A stretch of 64,000 nt of DNA, taken from Anoplolepis gracilipes (lineage: Eukaryota > Arthropoda > Insecta > Hymenoptera > Formicidae). Positions 12,500 through 25,976 of this stretch are shown in pieces (position 1 is the stretch's first letter; every line of letters starts with the position of its first letter). The notes below the pieces were generated by a model, which was not told the DNA's origin, did not search any database, and was given only the letters and a program-made list of their open reading frames with translations. Location of the stretch: NCBI RefSeq assembly GCF_047496725.1, contig NC_132971.1:16052001-16116000 (forward strand), in the 5' to 3' direction. The translations under genes and the position numbers were made by a program.

Positions 12500-15400
12500 G
12501 GCTATATCAAATACGCACAACAGCCACTCATTAAGAGCGTTCCGCGATACAAGAAAATATACTCGTAATTTTCTTTTATTTGATATCGATTTCGATTTTA
12601 GAATGATAAATGTAATCCAGGTATTGCGCCTATACCATATTTTATGGATTTGTAATTTCTTTGCTTTACAATTATTCAGTATTATCGTACTATTTTCGAA
12701 GTATTGTGAAGATATATTTGAGAAATAAATTGTTTTTTATTATTTTTACTTATCTAACTAAAACGAAATTTACATTGATTAAGAAAATATATGTGTATAA
12801 ATTACTATTGATTTTTTCTTGTTTATTAAAATGTAAAAATTTATGTAATTATGCAAAAACTTGAAATTGAATTTTGTATAAATCATATATTCTATTATTT
12901 GTTTTATTATTTAGTTTTATTATGATTAAATAAATTGTGTGGTTTATATTAATATTTATCATAAATATAAAAAAACCACTGTAATACAGTAAATGTTATT
13001 TTATTCACCAGCATTTATTTATAAATTATTGGAAATACGCAATGTTTTACTACTGTAATGTTGGTTAATACTAAGCATCATCGCGGTATTGATTCAGTTC
13101 AATTAATATCGGTTTATATCTGCATGTTATATTTTTTACAAAACATTTGTAATTTTAAGATTACAAAATATATTTGTATTGTATAGTAAAAAGTTTTATT
13201 ATAAAATTTCCACCGTTTTATTTTATTTCAAGTGCGTTCTAGAAAAATACGATAATTGGTTGACCCCAAATATGCGTGGTGTTGAATGGTTCGCTAATGC
13301 CAGAGTTTGTTTGTTGTGATTGTCGATCGATATACGATGGTGACGATAATTGTCTGTCAAGAATGAATTTAATGTTGTCACCCTTGACAACAACAAACAT
13401 CGCTTACTTATAAAGCGTAAATAGATTTATCGCTACAAAACATGGTATATAATTAGAAATTAAGTATTATATTATAATAGGCATTTCTTGTTCCAACTTT
13501 CCTTGTGATATTTGTCCAAAATTTCATTTCTCTATGTAATTTTCGATTCTCTATATTTAGTTCTCCTATTTTATGTTCTATATTTAATTTTTAAATGCAA
13601 AGTATTTTCATTCTTAAATTCAAGTTACCCGTCAATTTCTTTAGGTACAAATTTGATTGTGGATATATCTTATTAGAAAAAATATAATAACTAAATTTGT
13701 AAGGAAATTGACGTAAAATACATTTTTAAAGTATTTACATACACTTTATAAATGTGTGTCTGCATACAGTCTGCTTTTTATGCGCCTTGATTTTACATTC
13801 CATTTCTTTTTTTTTTTTTTAAAAGATCATCTATACTGTTATCGAGCATGTTATCCATTTGATTCTCGGTTGTTATGAAGAAGAATATATCGACAAGAGT
13901 ATGGCGAATTGCGCGCTCTGCAGTTTCATCTGCCGATTGCCATCCGCTAACATTCGCCGTATCCCGGCGAGATGCCGAAACAGCCTTGCAATATCCCAAA
14001 CGTGGCCTGCGTTCGTTTTGCGTTGCGGCATACGCCGATTAAAATAGATGTAGATATATACGGGCACGAGACTGCAATTGCAATCCGCCTTGTTTTGTGA
14101 TCTTGTGTACCATACGTTTTATTTTCGTCGACATGTTGGGCGTCCAATCGCGACGTTACAATCAGTTCTCAAACAAGCTTCACGCGAGTATTCTTATCCG
14201 ATTAATTAGGTTTTTACTAGTGATATCGCACGCATGCAAATGCACACAATATAATCAAGAATATGAATGAATAAGCGTAAAATAAAGTTACTTTGTCACA
14301 CACCTCTTTTAAGATCTTAACGCGCAACATGTGTAGACCGTAACTTTTAATTATGTACCCGCTAAAAGAAGTGAAAACAGCGACTCACGATTTTCTTCGA
14401 TATATTCTTCGATCAATAATGCATCGCGATAGCATGCCGGATCGCATTATTATTGCGATGGGGGACTAGGCTTTTATACGATCTAAGTTATTTTTAGTTC
14501 CTTGCACTTATAGTTTTTCAGATTTCTGAAATTGTACAAAGGCAAAGTCACGATATTATTATTGATAAGCTTTTTATATTTTCTTGTCATCAATCTTTTA
14601 TATTAAAATTATTATTTAATGTAGTATCGCAGGCGCGCGTCTACTTCATTAATTAAGCTATGTATGAAGGATATTTGTCCCTCAAATATATTCTTTTTGC
14701 TTTTTCTCTCTTGTCTCAGAAGTTAATGATAAATCGCTCATAAACACGCGACTCCCAACAATGATAGTCGCTAATATAAGTTGTATGTACGTATAACATA
14801 AAATGTAGATATGCCATCGATTTTCACTCATCAAAACCAATTGAATTATTTAGAGTGTCTTTCAAAATTGGTAGTCGATGAGTACAAAAATAGACAAGTT
14901 TGTCTATAAATTCTAAACGTATTCAATATAGTACACCTTATTATGTCATTTATCATAAATGTCTTTTTAAATCATTATTTATAGAATTATTTATAGAATT
15001 ATTTATAGAATTTTCTTGTAAAAGTTTTAAATACGCTCTACGATTATTTCTAGTCCGACAAGAGAAATATTCAATTGTCAAGCGAGCGCGACTATCATGC
15101 ATTATTTATCGAGTTGAGACGATGTCCGTTTACTCGTAGTCAGCAATTTGGCTCCGCCGTCAAAACCAACAAACGAAGCGCAGTACTAAATCGTGCTAGC
15201 AGTATGGGTGCACCGTATAATCGCCCTATAATTCCGAGATCGATACACGACGAAAGAGACGGGACGCACCGACATCAGCCGGTCAATTAGGTATAATGCG
15301 AAGAAAATTGTATGTAATACCACAGGGATCGTACAAGTTGATAGTTAAATGCTTTATGACGCAATTGGATTTCGTCATTAAACATGAGAATGCTAAAATC

Positions 15401-16800
15401 GAAAAGTTATAAATATACTATTGTTTGGTCGAATGAAATAAGATTTAAATAAATAAGACAAGCGTACCGAGATATGCATTTATAGATAAAATAGAATAAA
15501 AAAACCGCGTATAAATAGTATAACAATTTAGTAAATTGATAATTTCATTTAGCCGTAATTGTTTTCATCGACTTTCATTATCGAATATTATTCTTTATAA
15601 TGATCTAACAGCCATACTAGAGTTTGCAGTTAGTAAACTATAGCATATACTATAACATATGTATGTGCGGCAGATAATGGCAAGACGATGATGAAATTTT
15701 ATTGATGTAACAAATTGTTCGTAAATGACGAGATGATCATTATCAATATTAGATAATATTGTCAGTAACAAAGAGGTGATATTGGTTTATGATCCGGTAT
15801 TGCAAATTAGCAGGAAAGTCGATTAATTTCAAAATGTTATGCAAATTCTTGTTGCACCGAGGGTTGACATGAGGGGCGTTCGACGTAGCCCTTTATTGAT
15901 CTAAAGTGGCGTAATAATGAGCCCCTACGTAATTCACGGCAATTATTTTTTAATTGATAGTGCAAAATTAATCAGGACGTTGGATGACTTCAACATATTT
16001 CGTAAATCCTCTTAATAAATTGCATGATAATTAATTCAAGCGATGAATATAGGCAAGCGATGTCAAAGCTTTTAATGCCGTTCGTAACGTAATGTGGTGG
16101 ACACATTCCTAAATTCTTAATGAGATTAATATATGTAAACTATTGAAATACTTCTACGTTTCCAAAATTGATTTTCCAATATTCTCTCTTTTAAATTGAT
16201 TATACATATATGGGGAATATTATCGCCAATAATTTCTCATCTGATAGTAAAGCGGATCATCTTACCTATCGTGGGCTTACTTACTATGAGAATGTGACAC
16301 TGCACTTTATCATTAAGAGTACAGGCAGTCGTTAAGCCTTGTTCCAGCATCACGTTGCTGGTGTATATCGGTGAAATATTAATTATATTAAGATACATGA
16401 TACGAAAATTTGTGCTAAGAACTAGTCACAATTAGATCGATAGAATATATTTCGTATAAAAGTAAACTATGCAATATCTAAATGTATTTAAATATCTTTA
16501 CTCTGCTTGGACTAGTTTCAAACAATACACGACATTTAGCTTTTATTAAATCACATATCAAACAGATATATGTAATTTAGCTCACTAATCCATAGCGGAA
16601 TTGAAAGCCCGTTAAACAATTTTCTCTTTTATCCGGGATTCCCGTTCTTGTCAGACATACAAGGAATGACGTGAAGCAGCTGACGACTACCAGTGCTCGT
16701 AAAGATTGGATTTTTGCAAAATTTACTTTTCTAATCGTAATATAAAATGATGTAATTTTTTTTACGATTTATTTTATGAAATAATCAAAAAGGATTTCAA
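12500..16800. other. Gene-free stretch
   Basis: 12560-13850 is very AT-rich. GC-richer patches lie at 13890-14200 and 15040-15300; the first carries mutually overlapping frames on both strands, the second plus-strand frames only. 16820-17290 is a further island with a 43-codon ATG frame (16841-16972, starting MSVSRVPIKM). No domain is recognisable and no strong splice context was seen. Confidence 0.4.
14977..15012. repeat. Three perfect copies of a 12-bp unit
   Basis: The unit atttatagaatt occurs at 14977, 14989 and 15001 without mismatch. Being a multiple of three, it keeps the overlapping frame open (repeating LFIE), which is an artefact rather than evidence of coding. Confidence 0.9.
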
Positions 16801-19084
16801 ACCCATAAAATATAATAGCGTTGGAAGAGAATTACTGGCAATGAGTGTATCACGCGTACCTATAAAGATGTCGAAAGAAAAGGAAAGTATAAAATTGGTT
16901 GCAGGACAGGAGGGTTTACGTCTTCGTGAGAGAACGATAGATGATGGTCCGTCGCACCATGTGCTAACTTAACTGAAAGGATTACCAGCTTAGTTAATGG
17001 ATACCTCTCGTACGGTCCAGGGTGACCACTGTGTTAGCCTACATCGTGGATACGATGCCCCTTACGCTCGATGGATTTCCAAAATCTTTCGTAATAAATG
17101 CCGGTTTATGTGCTAGGGTCGCCAAGGCATTTCGAGGCCCTTGGGCCGTTTATGGTCTTCGGAATTAACGGCTTTGGCAAACATCGATTTTAGATTAGCT
17201 CGTAAGGACCAGCCAAATTCCTCGTCGGGATTTGCTATTTTCACCATTGTTTATCGAAACAACCTTATCGCAACGGAAGATAATCGATCTGTTTAGATAT
17301 AACTGGCGAAGTTTAAAATCTATAAACTTTGAAGCAAGATAAAAATATTTTTTTGTCAATTATTTATATACAAAATTAGTATAGTATGTTAAACGTAATA
17401 CAGTAATATATGTATACACACTGTACATTTTTTTAACTTTTTATATTCTTCTTTGTATTATTTTTGTTATAAGATCATTTTAAATAATTTATGTATATCA
17501 AATAATAGAATCGAATATTTTAATATTTAATTCCATTATTTAATATGAATTATTTGAAATAATCTTACAATATAACATTTTCTCCTTTTTTGTATTTGAA
17601 ATTTGATTTTATATCTACTTATGACTTGTAATTTCTTCGCGTATTTATATCATATGTTTTTATGTTTTCTTAATATTTTTATAAATTTTTAACATTTCAA
17701 CGTATTAAATTTCGCATTTATTTAGTTTTTAAAATGTTGACTTTATTTACTTATTTATACTTTTGTTATTTGCTTCAAAGCCTTTGTATACCTCGTGAAT
17801 ATTTTAAATTTATCGAAATTTATGGTGTAATTTTTAAATATTATCCTTTCAAAATAATCTTAGAACTTTTAAACGTGGAAATGCATCCTCTTTTATTCTG
17901 GAAAAAAAATTTTCTTTGTTTTGTTACTTTGATAAATCATAAAAGATTGATACTAAATTCTACGTAAGTTTTTACAGGATCTTGTGCACGTTAGGCTTGA
18001 TCTAGATGACCGAGAAAGTCGACGAATAATGCACACTCATATTATTTATCGCCGGCAGGTATAGTTGGTGAAAAGTTGCCGTGATATCTCGGCGAAGAGG
18101 CAAAGTAGAAGAGGCCCTCGGCACTCACAAATCTGCAGAAAGATATTGGCAGCTTGACTGGACTCGTTCTATTTCTACTTTTTTATCCCAGATTCAATTC
18201 TTGACTACCGGCTACACGCATCAGAAACATTTTCTCATTTAATCCTCGTAATATCTACATGATTGCATTGCATAAAAAATTGAATTTCTGTACTTTGACA
18301 GTTTGTCTCGAATCTGATAAACATTTGTTAAATTGCCAAAATCAAATAATAATGAAAATCTCTCATTCGAAATGACAAGTAATTTTTATCGAATTTACAC
18401 GTGTTTTATCAATCAAAATTAAAATTAAATACGATGTCGAGAATCTAATGATTAAAATAACAAGTTTAATATGATAAACTAAAAAAATTGAAAAATTGTC
18501 GAATTTGCATAAAAATTGCTTATTGTTTCTTCGTGTAACAGCTTTAGACAACAATGTTGTTACGTATCACATTTTATACGCAGACAATTACGGAGAATAA
18601 ACTGGGAAATATAGCAGACATTTGCATTTTTTAAAGGAATATGATTTTATGCGCCAAGACTTTAGAAATATTTTGCAAGAAAAGATCTCATTTTGAAAGC
18701 TCACAAAGCTTAGGAAAAAGTCGATCGTATATGATAATAAATGTGCATCATATTATTTTCTGATCAAAATTAATGTAAGCAAGCGTGGATTTCACGTCGG
18801 CGTTCAATCATATCACAATCGTGTTCATTATTTCGGCAGAACGCGCTCTTCTCTCTCGTTATATTTGCGTTTTGAGCGTTCGCAGCTTCAATGTGTTTAC
18901 GTATCGTTGTATCGCGAAGTGCTTTTGAAATTGATACGTCCATCCAACCGTGGAAGCGTAATGCTCGCCATTTTTGGGCATCCGATCATCTATATATGCC
19001 TCCATCACAGATCAGTTTTTATCATTAACATCCGAGCTTTCGCTCTTATAAATGTTTCATTGTCGTTCACAGCCGTGCTCTCTC

Positions 19085-19117
19085 TGTTGCTATTGCTGTT
19101 GCTGTTGCTGTTGCCTT
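19085..19117. repeat. GTTGCT-type trinucleotide/hexanucleotide repeat
   Basis: Runs of GCTGTT within a GC-richer island (18780-19800). They create low-complexity Leu/Cys or Ser-Asn frames on the two strands. I do not call these coding. Confidence 0.7.
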
Positions 19118-19407
19118 CACGCTCGCGAATCCTTGATTTCCATTCGTATCCTCTCGTTGGGGATAACTCGCCAGAAACTGACCGTAACAGTAGATAGAGC
19201 GCCAATGAAATCCCGTGGGTTCAATTTTTTACCCGACCTCGTTTCTGTTCGATCTCCCTTTCCCAACGAGCGATTCTTCCGCATTTTACATTCTGCTGTC
19301 CACGTTGGCGGCCAACACAATGCGTATACGCACGACCGACCGCAAAATTGCAAATGCATCACGATTCTCTCTGTGATCCCCCTCCATCTTCCCTTCGTTT
19401 TCGCTCA

Positions 19408-19414
19408 CTCTCTG

Positions 19415-19445
<31 letters not shown>

Positions 19446-19446
19446 T
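19408..19446. repeat. (CT)n microsatellite
   Basis: TCTCTGTCTCTG followed by a pure CT run in the same island. Confidence 0.85.
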
Positions 19447-20133
19447 TTGTTTCACGCACGTCTCTTTATCTGGAATCATAACTTTTTCAGCCAGTCGATA
19501 AACTGCGCGTAACCATGCGTGTACGCAGCATCGTTTGTCGCACCGCAGATGCATGTACATACCGCAGGTGCTACAGACGCAAACCCCGTTGCGAACAAAT
19601 CCCCGGAAAACAGTGAGCTACCAAGATTAACTCATAATAAGCCAAGGGAAAGGATACGTTAATAATTGAGTTTGCGAGCGTAGGTGAAGCCAGAGTCTCG
19701 GCAATAGTCATCGGCGATGCAAACTTCTCATTACGGAGGGTAATTAAAACGCGCGAATATTAAAACGATGACCTTAATTACGGCGCACCGTACGTTGTTG
19801 TTAATGTAACGCTGATAACGCTTATTCTCTGCAGCCTTCGTGTGTTAATCCAATCATAAGAATTATTGCGCGGTAATGACGTATATTTAAATGTCCCGAT
19901 GTTATTTATTCACGATATTCGTTGAGACAAGACTAATACATGATCAACGTTAATTATTGATATAGAACAGCGCCATGAACGTTAGTACAATTTATTTATC
20001 AACAAAAAATTGTAATTAAACGACATTAATTTCGAAGAAATATTGATTACTTCGTTCGTATCAAAGTATAACAGGCTTCGTTAACTAACGGTGTAGCTCT
20101 GATTCTTTTACGAGTGCACACGCAGCGTCAGAG

Positions 20134-20190
20134 TATATAAACATTAGGTGCGGTGGCCGTTAGCGTTTTGTTAGGCTACTGTCAGTGAAA
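20134..20190 (+). promoter_or_regulatory. Possible TATA-type core promoter
   Basis: TATATAAA at 20134-20141 lies in a GC-richer island. Initiator-like sequences are CGTTAG near 20159 (about 26 bp downstream) and TCAGTG at 20182 (about 49 bp downstream). The first ATG in good context is 20265, opening a 34-codon frame (starts MNRTDDVPAVYL). No downstream exon was identified, so this is a weak call. Confidence 0.2.
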
Positions 20191-21192
20191 TATTTTCGCG
20201 GCGAACGGACGATTGCGTGTCCCGCGTTGGTTGCACGCGAAGAATTTTGCGGCTATTTCGTAGCCATGAACCGCACCGATGATGTACCGGCCGTATATTT
20301 GACGTACAGCGTCGACATCGGTCAATCGATCGCTTTATTATTTTATATGTCACGTCTGCGATATCATTGAGGTGTCGAAGCGATGCATGTTTGACAGCTA
20401 ATAGGGTGACTTTCCGATCAATCATGAGAGCAAAAAGATAAATATATATATATATAATGTAATAAATATTTTGGCGATAAATCGACATAATATAATAAAA
20501 CTGCTCTAATTAGAAGAAAGAAGAACAACGTAATATTTTTTTCTGTTTTTTAAGCTGTTATTTAAAGTTACATAAATATATTATTCAATGCTATTTTTAT
20601 TTAGTATATTATTGCCCATATCATACCAACAGCTATATATAAATATATAGCTATATATAAATATGAGATTTAAAAAATATATGTGACAATATTTAAAGCT
20701 CGAAAAAGACAGTTGTGATAAATTCATGTATTTATAAATGCTTGTAAATAGATGTTACAAATAGATTATACATACATCCAAGTATACGCAAAAAATTGAT
20801 TAAAATAGAGTAAGATCGTTACTGATATAAAACGATCGTCTAATAATTGACGCTTTTATAAAATAACAAAGAGCGGGGTGTCATTGACATCGAGCTATCG
20901 ATCAAAACTCGTTACCTTATATGCACGGTATCGCAAAGACAACGTCCCACCCGGAGGAAATAATAATTTATCGTTTGATGCGCGATCGCGAGTGAAGCAT
21001 CGACGCTTCAATGAATTAATAATAAACATGGTGCATCCGTGTAGGATGTTGCTTTGCAAGGCGTGCCGATGCCCGTCGCAGCTATCGCCATCCCGACTCG
21101 GCCGATCGATGATATTAACGGTTAAATGGAAATGCCCATCGAGATAAAGCAATGGCACTTTATTTGAATCAACCGCAAAAAGATCATTGTAA

Positions 21193-22271
21193 TTAGTGTT
21201 TTTCGTTGTCTAGATGAAGCTATGTAGATGATCATTTAGAAACAATTGTCTTTTCTCATTCTTATCTAGATAATAATGAGATGTATTAGCTACATCTTTA
21301 TTTTAGACGAAAAAAATGCGTTATCTACCTTAAATTATTGAAGATAATGAAAATTATTGAAATAATTATGAAGATAATTATGCTGCATTCAGCATAATTC
21401 AGCCCTTAATAAGCGCTTTACAATTCTTTAATATATTTGAATCTTACATTTAGTTTGAACGAAGAACTAATAGTAAGATCCAATTATATTAAAGAATCAT
21501 TAAGCATTTACTAAACGCTGAGTTCTGTTAAATTATAATAACTATATGTAACAATTTTATATAACAATTCTAATGCAAAAATTAAACAACATAGTATCTC
21601 TTCTATATGAAAAAACGTTTCTGTCATTAATTAGTAAAATTATGGGTTGATTTTTAATAATTTCAATACAGGCTTCCAACCAACTAATTTGTTTTACAAT
21701 TTGACGAGTCAACTTATGTGTCACTTCTTGGCCTACTAACCAAAGGAGGAATATATCAACTCAACAATTTCGTATCGTATTGACAATATCTTCATGTTCA
21801 ATTTTAAGCGTATGACAAAATAGTGATGTTTAACTTTTCTTAAACTCGCGTATAACGATATAATGGCGTCATTTAATGATAGGTGATTATACAGTTATAT
21901 AGCAAAAAACTGGTATTTCTCGTATGTTTTTTGTATTTTTGCGCTGAGGAAGGTCATAAAATTGACCGAAACGTTCGTTAGGAGAAGAGATTAAATTGTG
22001 AATTATAGTTAGAATAAATTATTGCGCACTAACCACAGCGTCTTGCTTTTACTCACCAATTTTCCAATTAAACAATTATAATTGTTGCATTTTTTTCTCT
22101 TTTTTTAAAATAATGTTATCTTAAAATCATCTAAATATTTTATTTTAACTTTATTTTATTTACTCTGTTATCTAGATAAATTTGAAATCATCATCCTTAT
22201 TTTATCTGAAATAAATTTTATATATCATCTTATCTTAATCTAGATTCAACGTTATCTACGTGAAAACACTG
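21193..22271. mobile_element. Putative non-autonomous DNA transposon with TATCTAGATA motifs
   Basis: The left end reads TTAGTGTTTTTCGTTGTCTAGA. The right end, reverse-complemented, reads CAGTGTTTTCACGTAGATAA. Sub-terminal TATCTAGATA or close variants occur at both sides (about 21266 and 22170). No transposase frame is present. Target-site duplication is not clear. The centre (about 21640-22080) looks like different sequence and may be a nested insertion. Confidence 0.35.
21944..21981 (+). ncRNA. Hammerhead-ribozyme-like core motif
   Basis: CTGAGGA is followed by an extra A, a 5-bp stem GGTCA/TGACC with an AT-rich loop, then GAAAC and CGTTCGTT. This resembles the CUGANGA, stem II, GAAA hammerhead order found in Penelope-like retroelement termini. 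The extra A and the lack of a visible stem I mean it may be degenerate or unrelated. Confidence 0.2.
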
Positions 22272-23049
22272 ACTGTAAATTATCCAATAAAAGGAATCGA
22301 TCTAAAATTCTTCACTTTTATTTCATGAGATTCTAATGTAACAATGTCGCGAATAAAATTCTTGGGTTTAAATGCTTCGAAATAATTACATATTCATTAT
22401 TCTATTCTTTCCATCAGTATTAGAGTAATTAATTACTAAACGTAAAATTTTGTTCAAAATTTACATAATTAATCGCATTAATCTTTTTAATCTTAGTTGT
22501 CAAATTGTGCACATCTGGTGGCACCAAATTAACTGTAGCGCAGCTATTTATTAGTCTTTCGATTTCGTTTGAATTATAAATAAATTGTGAATTATGACTG
22601 AATTACTTTTAAATGCAAACAAAATTAATTTATGGTTTAAACGATAATCAATAAAGACAGGCATTCATGTCGAAATTGCACGGTGTGTTTGATTAAGGTC
22701 AATTATATATACGTCAAGCTTTGAGATTTTTAATAAAAAAATAAACGCACGTGTATGAAAAGCGTCCGATTTTATTCGCCACGATACAAAAACGACAACA
22801 AAAGCATTTTTCCTGGTTGGCTATTTTAAGTTGACATTAAGACCTACGCATTTTACGTCTTTCGTCTCATTATATTAAGTATAGTGGGACTCGTGTGCGA
22901 CAGGTGTACGAGCCGTTGAACATTGCAAAAGCGAACGTCATGTCGAACAAAAGATACTCATCAAAGCACATGAGATATCGGATAAAAATAATGTCGTAAG
23001 TCTGATGAAATCCTCGATTTTTTTACTGACAGTATTCTTATAATCAAAT

Positions 23050-23094
23050 TTTTCTTTCTTTCTTTCTTTCTCACTTTCTTTCTCTTTCACTCTT

Positions 23095-23137
<43 letters not shown>
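23050..23137. repeat. (CTTT)n/(CT)n microsatellite
   Basis: A TTTC-type run grades into a pure CT run. Confidence 0.9.
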
Positions 23138-23139
<2 letters not shown>

Positions 23140-23408
23140 AAATCTTCATTTTTATAAATCTAGTCTTTTACTCTGGAAGGCACAATGGTGCAGTCGATCT
23201 TGAGAGAAATTCATATTAATAATCTTTCTTTTTCAAAATTATCTTCATTTGCTGATGACTAAAGTACGTTGAAAAACAGACTAAATAATTTAAATCATTA
23301 AAATTAATCTCTTATTAATTACATTTTGACCTATTTGAAATATTGTGACAACTCTTAAGATATCGAGTGAGAAGAATTTACTTATGCAAGGAATTATTCT
23401 ACCTCCGG

Positions 23409-23622
23409 ATTTTAATAAAAAAGATTCAATTGCTGTAGCTTTTTAATAATAATATTATTAACATATAGATAGGAAATATAAAGTAAATATATATATAATA
23501 TATATGTAAATATATATACATATATATAATATATACTATATATTTACTTTATATTCCCTATCTATATGTTAATGATATTATTATTAAAAAGTTACAGCAA
23601 TAGAATCTTTTTCATTAAAATA
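23409..23622. repeat. Long foldback (inverted repeat), MITE-like or hairpin-RNA-like
   Basis: Two arms flank a short TA-rich centre. The left arm starts ATTTTAATAAAAAAGATTCA; the reverse complement of the right arm starts ATTTTAATGAAAAAGATTCT. I compared 84 positions by eye and saw five mismatches. A transcript from either strand would fold into a long double-stranded hairpin. A (TA)n tract follows directly. Confidence 0.85.
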
Positions 23623-23624
23623 TT

Positions 23625-23625
<1 letters not shown>

Positions 23626-23680
<55 letters not shown>
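23626..23680. repeat. (TA)n microsatellite
   Basis: TA run abutting the right end of the foldback. Confidence 0.9.
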
Positions 23681-23686
<6 letters not shown>

Positions 23687-24857
23687 CGCGTATTTAATAT
23701 CGCGCGCTGCAATAATTATTCTCTTTAAAGTATCATCTTTTTCTGTTTAAAACAAAGTGTTTTTCTTGTTTAACTTACAATCGATCGTATGGCTTATCAT
23801 GCACGATAACTAAAGTGCCTTGAAAATTATTTCTGCGTACTTACACGTGAACGTTTGTCGCGTTTCATAGAGCAGTTGATCAATCACAGAGATTCAACAG
23901 AGATTCTTATAATATATTTGTTGTGATTGTTGGAAAAATATTCGTTTCAAATCATGTTCTTCACTCCAGGTACAAAAGTGTTGGCTTATATGTTGTTTCA
24001 GGCTTTGTTATACTTACAGATGCAAACTTGTAAGCAAGAGAGCTCATCGAATCAAGCTTCCATGTAAGATTTATGAGAATCCTTTTTTTTCTTCATTTTT
24101 TTCAACTCTTGTCATCTTCTTTTTTTCTCTATTTTTACATTCTGCCATTTATCTTTAGAAAGAAAATTTGAAAAACATGAAATTTTCTGCACGGTCGTAC
24201 AAATTAATATGGTAAATAATAATTTCATTTCGTTGCTTGAAATAAATCTATCTAAAGATAATAAAACATACCGAGAAACCCACTCGCCACATTTACGGAT
24301 GTGTACATAATACCGCGGTCGAAAAATGGCCTGCGTCATCTCTTTGCATTTGTTATTGTTCAAAATACTTATTTACTGTCTCCCATATTTTAAACATAAT
24401 AGCGTATTACCCATTAACTCCTTTTACAGTTACTAAATTTATATATTTAAGTAAAAAGATAATCTCCCAAATTATGGAAAAATATGAGCATATGGATCCT
24501 AATGTTAAATAGAATGTGTAATGTTTAATACAAGGAGAAACACGTATGATAGAAAGCTTTAGAATTAATAAAGAATTAAGATTTATATCGAGAGTTTCAT
24601 AACAGCATAGGCCAGAACAGTAAGCCTAGAATCACAACTTTACAAGGAAAAAAATGGTTTAAAATTCGTATTTGATACATAGGAATACATTTAAATATTT
24701 CTATATTTATTTTCATAATTACAATTAGGAGATGCAGCTCTGTTACAAAGATACAAAATATATAAAGCTTTTATAAGCTATATTATCTCTTTTTTTTTAA
24801 ATTGGGGATACGCCTCTATATTATGACACATTCTATATATGTATATATATGTATATA

Positions 24858-25702
24858 CAGGGTTGGAAAGTAACGAGTTACTTGTAACGAAGTTGTAGTT
24901 ACAGTTACTTTTTTTCGGTAACTATAACTTAACTTCGTTACTTTTCTCTATCTGTAACTGTAACTTAACTTAGTTATATTTTTTTGGTAACTAATAACTA
25001 TTTTAATAGTTACTTTAATAGTTACTTTTTTGAAAGCATGCGCTAAAAGCATCGTCCTATATCTTATTTTTACTTACCGACTTACCGACCAATTTTTTGC
25101 ATTATAAAAAAATAATACAATATAGTAATAATTTAAATATAAGAAAAATGGAAAAAATTCAATAACAATACGAACGTTGTCCTACGAACTTTAAATTTTT
25201 TATTATGATTATATGATTATTAAGTACCTTACGATTATTAAAAATTAAGATTAATATTATTTTTTTATAAGATTATAAAATATATTTGGATATTTAAACA
25301 CATTATATTTTATTATATTTTCTTATTAATATTATATATATTGTCTTATAATTCATAATATATAAAATAATAAATTTATCAGTATTTAGGTAGCATATGA
25401 TTTAATCTTTTATCTTTATAAAATTATCATTTAATATACGTAAAATAATATAGCACATAATTAAATACATAATATATAACAATTAGTAAAATATAAAATG
25501 TAAGCTTTTATGTTTAAAATAATATTGTACAATCATTTAAAAAAAGTAACTGAAAAGTAACGACTCGTTACTTTTTGAGCAACTGTAATTGTAACGAGTT
25601 CTTTTTCAAAATCGGTAACTTATAACTGTAACTAGTTACTTTCTCAATGAAAAAACTGTAATTGTAACTAGTTAGTTTTACAAAGTAACTTTCCTAACCT
25701 TG
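24858..25702. mobile_element. Non-autonomous hAT-like element (MITE)
   Basis: The left end reads CAGGGTTGGAAAGTAACGAG and the right end, reverse-complemented, CAAGGTTAGGAAAGTTACTT. The inverted CAGGGTTG-type terminus is typical of hAT elements. Flanking octamers tgtatata and tatatata match at seven of eight, as an 8-bp hAT target duplication would. However, the insertion sits in TA repeats, which weakens this. Both sub-terminal regions carry many GTAACT-type repeats. The AT-rich interior has no transposase. Confidence 0.65.
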
Positions 25703-25911
25703 TATATATATATACATATGTCTTTATTTTTTTGTTATCCCGTATTCTTATTGATATCTAACATTAATTTTATAAAGGACTTTATACATAGCAATTTCTT
25801 ATTGGGCCTCTAAATGAACAGCATTGAGATATGGCTAGGATTGTAAAGCATAAAACAAAAAGATTAAAAAGTTTTATGGGTACAACCTTGTAAAATGAAT
25901 TCTCTGAGTAC

Positions 25912-25976
25912 TACAAGGTGGAGTAGAAAAACAACAGAGATATTATAAGTGGAGAGCATTACTGCTCCACCTTGTA
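25912..25976. mobile_element. Tiny inverted-repeat element (65 bp)
   Basis: The terminal repeats tacaaggtggagtag and ctgctccaccttgta match at 14 of 15 positions in inverted orientation. They enclose about 35 bp. A partial related motif, tacaaccttgta, lies about 30 bp to the left. It could be a highly deleted MITE. Confidence 0.5.

Noticed and set aside
19052..19501. 149-codon plus-strand ORF
   Set aside because: Low-complexity Cys/Leu and Ser/Leu stretches come from GCTGTT and CT repeats; no domain.
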